In this document: positions 60,009 through 64,000 of the stretch, piece after piece
Numbering within the stretch: position 1 is the stretch's first letter
Layout of the letters: every line of letters starts with the position of its first letter
Source of the DNA: Spizellomyces sp. 'palustris'
Lineage: Eukaryota; Chytridiomycota; Chytridiomycetes; Spizellomycetales; Spizellomycetaceae
DNA length: 64,000 nucleotides
Direction of reading: 5' to 3'
NCBI GenBank assembly: GCA_006535965.1
Contig: QEAR01000064.1
Location: 58,698 to 122,697 of the forward strand
Made by a program: the position numbers and the translations under genes
Notes under the pieces: generated by a model
The model's input: the letters and a program-made list of their open reading frames with translations, nothing else
Database searches by the model: none
What the model was told of the DNA's origin: nothing

Positions 60009-60861
60009 TACTGACTGAAATATACTACGCGTGAAGCATCAGCACCAGACTGGAATATCAAAAAGTGTATGCAGCTTTAACTATTGTTTAAAAGGCCGCC
60101 ATACTTGACAAGGATTCATGCTGGGGAACAAGGTAAGATAATCATGAATGTTTAAAACTGCTTGATCGTGACAAGGTCAGGTCGTCCAATCGATCAACAT
60201 CCGTCCATCCCAGCCATCCAGCTCTACGGTTGTTGTCTAAAAAAATCCGCGACAATAAGCACAAAGCGTTCTATTCTGGCTTTGACGCCATCTCGTCGCG
60301 TGCTGGTCGTGTGCCTGTGGACAACCGGTGCTGCCAACCCTCCGACTCCAGAGGGCTCCGGGCGTCTTTGACAAGGCAAAATGGACAAAGGGAAACATTA
60401 TGAAAACCCTGATTTGGTGCTTGTCAGTTAGGGACAGTTTCCGTCACAGAAAGAAGGGAGATGGGCGATTATAAAGCCTAGCTGCCTTTCATTGTCGACA
60501 TGGCGGTCGCATTTCCTTTAGTACATGGACCTCTTGTCACTTGTCCTTTGTGAATTGGGTCAAAAGGATCAATGCAACTCACCACTCAAGGTCATGTGAT
60601 CAAACGGACGTCAACGTTCAGTCAACGATCAGCCGTTTCTTAATGACGAAGGGAGACGTTTGTCCAGGGAATGCAGGCAGCGTTGACCGCAACGCTTTTT
60701 TACAAACGGCGGAAACTTTGAACAAGCAAGATTATATGCATGTTATTGCTCAGTAAGCTTTATCTCTTCTCGCTCACTACGGGTCGTAGGGTCCAGTAGC
60801 AAACGTCTACGTGGCAAATCCTTGCAAACCTCCTACGTGGCCTTGTCTGTAGTGCCATGCA

Positions 60862-60879
60862 CGCACACACACACACACG
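60862..60879. repeat. (AC)n microsatellite
   Basis: About nine AC units in the intergenic region upstream of the MFS gene. Confidence 0.8.
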
Positions 60880-61303
60880 CATGTCATTTCTTGTTTTCAA
60901 ATCCCAATTGGCTTAAAGCTTGAATTGTTCAGATGCGTCATGGACGGGAACAAAGGCTTTACTTCCGCGGAATTTGGAACACCTTTTTCGTTTCATCACA
61001 CCCAATGATGACAAATAATTTCAACGTTGCGCGCGCGTCTCCAAACGACAAGACCGTGGGAAAGTTCCTGACCGTGGGAAAAAAAATGAAAATATGGAAC
61101 GATTTGAATTTGGGGATGATGGCTTCCCCACCTACAAGAAACGGATTTGTTCAAAAGGATTCCTACAAGAGATTGAAAAGCGAGAACGGAATTGGGAGCA
61201 CGTTGGGCATTTTGGACAGACTCACCTCCTTTCCCATTGGATTTGGACCTCCGTTGCTTGCTCCGTTGTGGAATAGCGCTGCTGCAACCTTCCATCGAGT
61301 GAG

Positions 61304-61311
61304 TATAAATA
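61304..61311 (+). promoter_or_regulatory. TATA box of the MFS gene
   Basis: TATAAATA followed by AAAGG, about 90 nt upstream of the ATG at 61394. Confidence 0.6.
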
Positions 61312-61393
61312 AAAGGCCCTTTGGCCAAAACTCTTCTTCTTGACCACCAGATAAATCTCATACCCCATCATTTCCTCTAAAGCCCTGATTAGA

Positions 61394-63552
61394 ATGGCTC
61401 CACCCAACGAACAATCGATGGACCCCGTTGTCCCATCTGTATCCGAAGAAACACTTGTAATTCCCCCAGAATCTATAGCGGGTGCCGATGCCAAAGTCGC
61501 CGACAATGTCGACAACGTAAAACTAGAAGAAGAAAAAAAGTATGAAATAACAGAACACGCTGAAGATGTTGAAGCCCCAGTTGCTGGCCATCCACCGAAA
61601 GGACATGTCGCTGTCCCGTTGCCAAGACTTCAATTTGTGCTCGTATTTGTTGCGTAAGTTTCCAATAGTCACTACCAACTAGTGTGTGTATCGGCAAGAA
61701 GTGGGTGCTCACATTATATAACTTTTCTAGATTGGCGATGGCCCTTTTCCTTGCTGCTTTGGATCAAACAATCGTTGCGACAGCAACTGCGCGCATTGCT
61801 CAAGACTTTTCAGCCTTTTCAGAAATTGCTTGGATTGGAACCGCCTACCTATTGACAGCGGTAAGCCTTGGACATTTGTGAGCAATTACTATCTTTCCCT
61901 CGTAAACTAATCTAATACGGCGTCTGTTGTGTAGACGGCGGTCGCACCCACTTATGGCAAACTAGCAGACATTTTTGGACGAAAACCAATGTTTATATTT
62001 GCACTCCTTGTATTCGAAATTGGATCAGTGATCTGTGGTGCTGCTCAAAGTATGGTCATGCTGATCATTGGTCGGGCCATCGCAGGAGTTGGAGGCGGTG
62101 GACTCTTTGCTTTGGTATGTGACTTGTAAAATTTTCGATCGGACCACCACCTGTAGATTTTCTAATTGCATCTGTATACAGATTTTGATCATCATTGCAG
62201 ACCTGGTCAGCTTTGAGGATCGTGGCAAGTACCAAGGCATGCTGGGCGCCGTTTTCGGAATTGCGTCGGTCGTTGGTCCTCTGCTGGGCGGTGCCTTCAC
62301 TGACCACGTATCGTGGAGGTGGTGCTTTTACATAAAGTAAGTATGAACTGCAGACAGTTACGTAATAGGTTGGATCCTAACCTTTCTCCAAACAGCCTTC
62401 CCATCGGCGCCCTCACTGTCACCGTGGTCCAACTTACCCTCCACATTCCTTCGCCAAAGGGCTCTATTCGCGATAAGCTTCACCGTATTGATTACATCGG
62501 CACAGCCCTCCTCATCACCGGCCTTATCCTGATCCTGATTCCACTTCAACTCGGAGGTTCAGAGTGGAACTGGTCTGCTCCGCAGACGATTGCTCTCTTC
62601 ATCGTTGGAGCGGTTATTCTCGCTGTATTTGTCTATGTGGAGTTGAGAGTGGCAGAGGAGCCTGTTATTCCAGCCTCCGTCTTTGAGAACCGTAGTGTAC
62701 CTGCCATTATCGCCATCGCATTCTTCCTTGGTGCAAACTTTTTTTCATTGGTGTATTACATCAGGTATGTTCTAGGGTGCTTTTTGGTATGATACTTTGT
62801 TCCATTCGCCAACATCTGCTTTCTCCTGTTATAGTATCTACTTCCAAGTCATCAACGGTGATTCTGCCACCAAAGCGGGTCTCGAATGCATCCCTCTCAT
62901 TTTCGGCGTCTCGATAACCTCAATCATTGCGGGTCAGCTCATGTCCAGGCTTGGCGTATACGTCCCCTTTTTCTATATCGGTGGGATACTCCTCACCATC
63001 GGTGTTGGATTGATTTCTACCCTCGACTCTACGTCAAATCGCGGGGAGCAAATCGGCTACTTGCTTCTCTCTGGCATTGGCATAGGAGCAATGATCCAAA
63101 CTCGGATAATTTCAATCCAAGCAAGTGTCCAAATACAGAAAATTGCAGTCGCGACTGCTCTTGTAAATTTTGCTCAAACGTTGGGAGGGTATGTACCTAA
63201 TTTGCATATCTTGTATTTGGAGTCGCTCAGTCTCATCAATGAACATCTTGAATCCACCAGGGTGATGGGCATGGCAATCGTTGGAACAGTCTTCAACAAC
63301 GTCCTAACCGACAAGCTACAACAATATTCACCCGAAACGTCGTTTGAAGAAGCCACAAGACACGCAACCGAAATTCATAGCTTCTCCGAACCCCTTCGTT
63401 CAAATATGACCCGCGCTTTTACAGAGGCTCTTCGCACAACTTTCATCGTCCTTATCCCATTTTCAGGGCTTATTGTCGTATTCACGTTGTTTGTGAAACA
63501 GTATAGAGGGGCGTTTAACCGAGCAAAGAGTGTGCCAGTGATGGCAGAATAG
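61394..63552 (+). CDS. MFS drug/toxin efflux transporter, DHA2-like
   Basis: Exons 61394-61653, 61731-61860, 61935-62114, 62182-62336, 62396-62764, 62835-63188 and 63261-63552; introns 59-77 nt; 579 aa. A soluble acidic N-terminus of about 75 residues precedes the first helix. [14 protein letters not shown] is the DHA2 motif D1, [13 protein letters not shown] is motif A, and [14 protein letters not shown] is the antiporter motif C. Helices in the second half ([53 protein letters not shown]) bring the total to about 14. Members of this group export drugs, toxins or amino acids in exchange for protons at the plasma membrane or vacuole; the substrate cannot be read from sequence. There is no biosynthetic cluster next to it within the window. 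Confidence 0.92.
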
Positions 63553-64000
63553 TCCTTATCCTAGTATATGTATTTGTAAATTCACTGTATTAATTCTTGG
63601 ACCTTTTAATGATATTTTCGTAGAACGATTTTATTATCTGTTTGTGTGCACTATTCCCTTAATCTTTTGACATGTGCGATGGAGTGCATGAAGATAGATA
63701 TATGCGAGGATAAGCCTCCAAAGACGAGATCAAGTCAGTGTCAAAGGTCTTTGAATAATATAGTGTGTCATTTTAAATAAGAAATGTATGTGCTGCCGAA
63801 TAACTGGCCACCTCGACTTTGCCAATCTGCCAGTATCGAGCCCTCCTCCATTAAAAACCGCCGAAATAACAATGTAAATCACATAGTGCGGAGCCGATAG
63901 GAAGTGGCACTAGCAAGGTAAAGAGCTGGCTAGTTCCGGTTAATTAGCGTAATCATACTGGAGCCTTGATTGTTCGAGGAGCTTCTTTTCTTTTTTCAGC
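63553..64000. other. Right-edge intergenic sequence
   Basis: 448 bp after the MFS stop, AT-rich near the gene (3' UTR). No gene recognised up to the window end. Confidence 0.55.

Larger units (their letters stand above)
60009..61393. other. Divergent upstream region of alpha-glucosidase and MFS genes
   Basis: 1.4 kb. An (AC)n run lies at about 60862-60879. A TATA box for the MFS gene is at 61304. Short frames (60162-60371, 60933-61343) have no recognisable product. Confidence 0.5.

Noticed and set aside
1-64000. CRISPR arrays, insertion sequences, transposases, long terminal repeats
   Set aside because: No regularly spaced repeats, transposase or reverse-transcriptase motifs were seen on either strand.

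Overview
The window looks like nuclear DNA of a flagellated, early-diverging (chytrid-type) fungus. It carries a complete axonemal inner-arm dynein heavy chain, a protein that only makes sense in a cell with a motile cilium. It also carries genes of typical fungal type: a PAS/GAF hybrid histidine kinase, a secreted GH31 alpha-glucosidase, a Hansenula-type copper amine oxidase, an NmrA-like protein and a DHA2-type MFS pump. All protein genes but one small candidate are split by GT-AG introns, mostly 54-80 nt. About 91 introns were placed by requiring phase-consistent joins that restore conserved family motifs. The lineage is inferred from gene content, not from a marker phylogeny.

Layout. 1-15.3 kb is a dense housekeeping block: the end of an SH3-domain protein, AAR2 (U5 snRNP assembly), a likely RNA polymerase I RPA34-type subunit, a NIPA-type magnesium transporter, NAA35 (NatC), RPAP2/Rtr1 (Pol II CTD phosphatase), ORC5, a small unknown gene and WDR89. 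A tRNA-Ala(AGC) lies at 15.9 kb on the minus strand. 16.9-18.8 kb holds a membrane GT2 glycosyltransferase of the egghead type, separated from the dynein gene by a 1.8-kb shared upstream region. 20.6-34.9 kb is the DNAH10-like dynein heavy chain (4,472 aa). 35.2-39.8 kb is a receptor-type class III adenylyl cyclase.

41-50 kb is more loosely packed and metabolic: an aldo-keto reductase, an NmrA-like gene with a frameshift, and a copper amine oxidase. 50.4-56.4 kb is one very large histidine kinase with two complete kinase-receiver modules in series. 56.9-60.0 kb is an alpha-glucosidase with a hydrophobic C-terminal tail, and 61.4-63.6 kb is an MFS transporter.

How the genes relate. There are no operons. 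Several neighbours are head-to-head across short gaps: AAR2/RPA34-like at 214 bp, NAA35/RPAP2 at 260 bp, and the small unknown gene/WDR89 at 386 bp. Clear TATA boxes were seen upstream of the NmrA-like, amine oxidase and MFS genes, but I did not notice them by the housekeeping genes. The cyclase and the double hybrid kinase are the two environmental sensors. The amine oxidase, NmrA-like protein and aldo-keto reductase could belong together in nitrogen or amine use, but that is inference from proximity.
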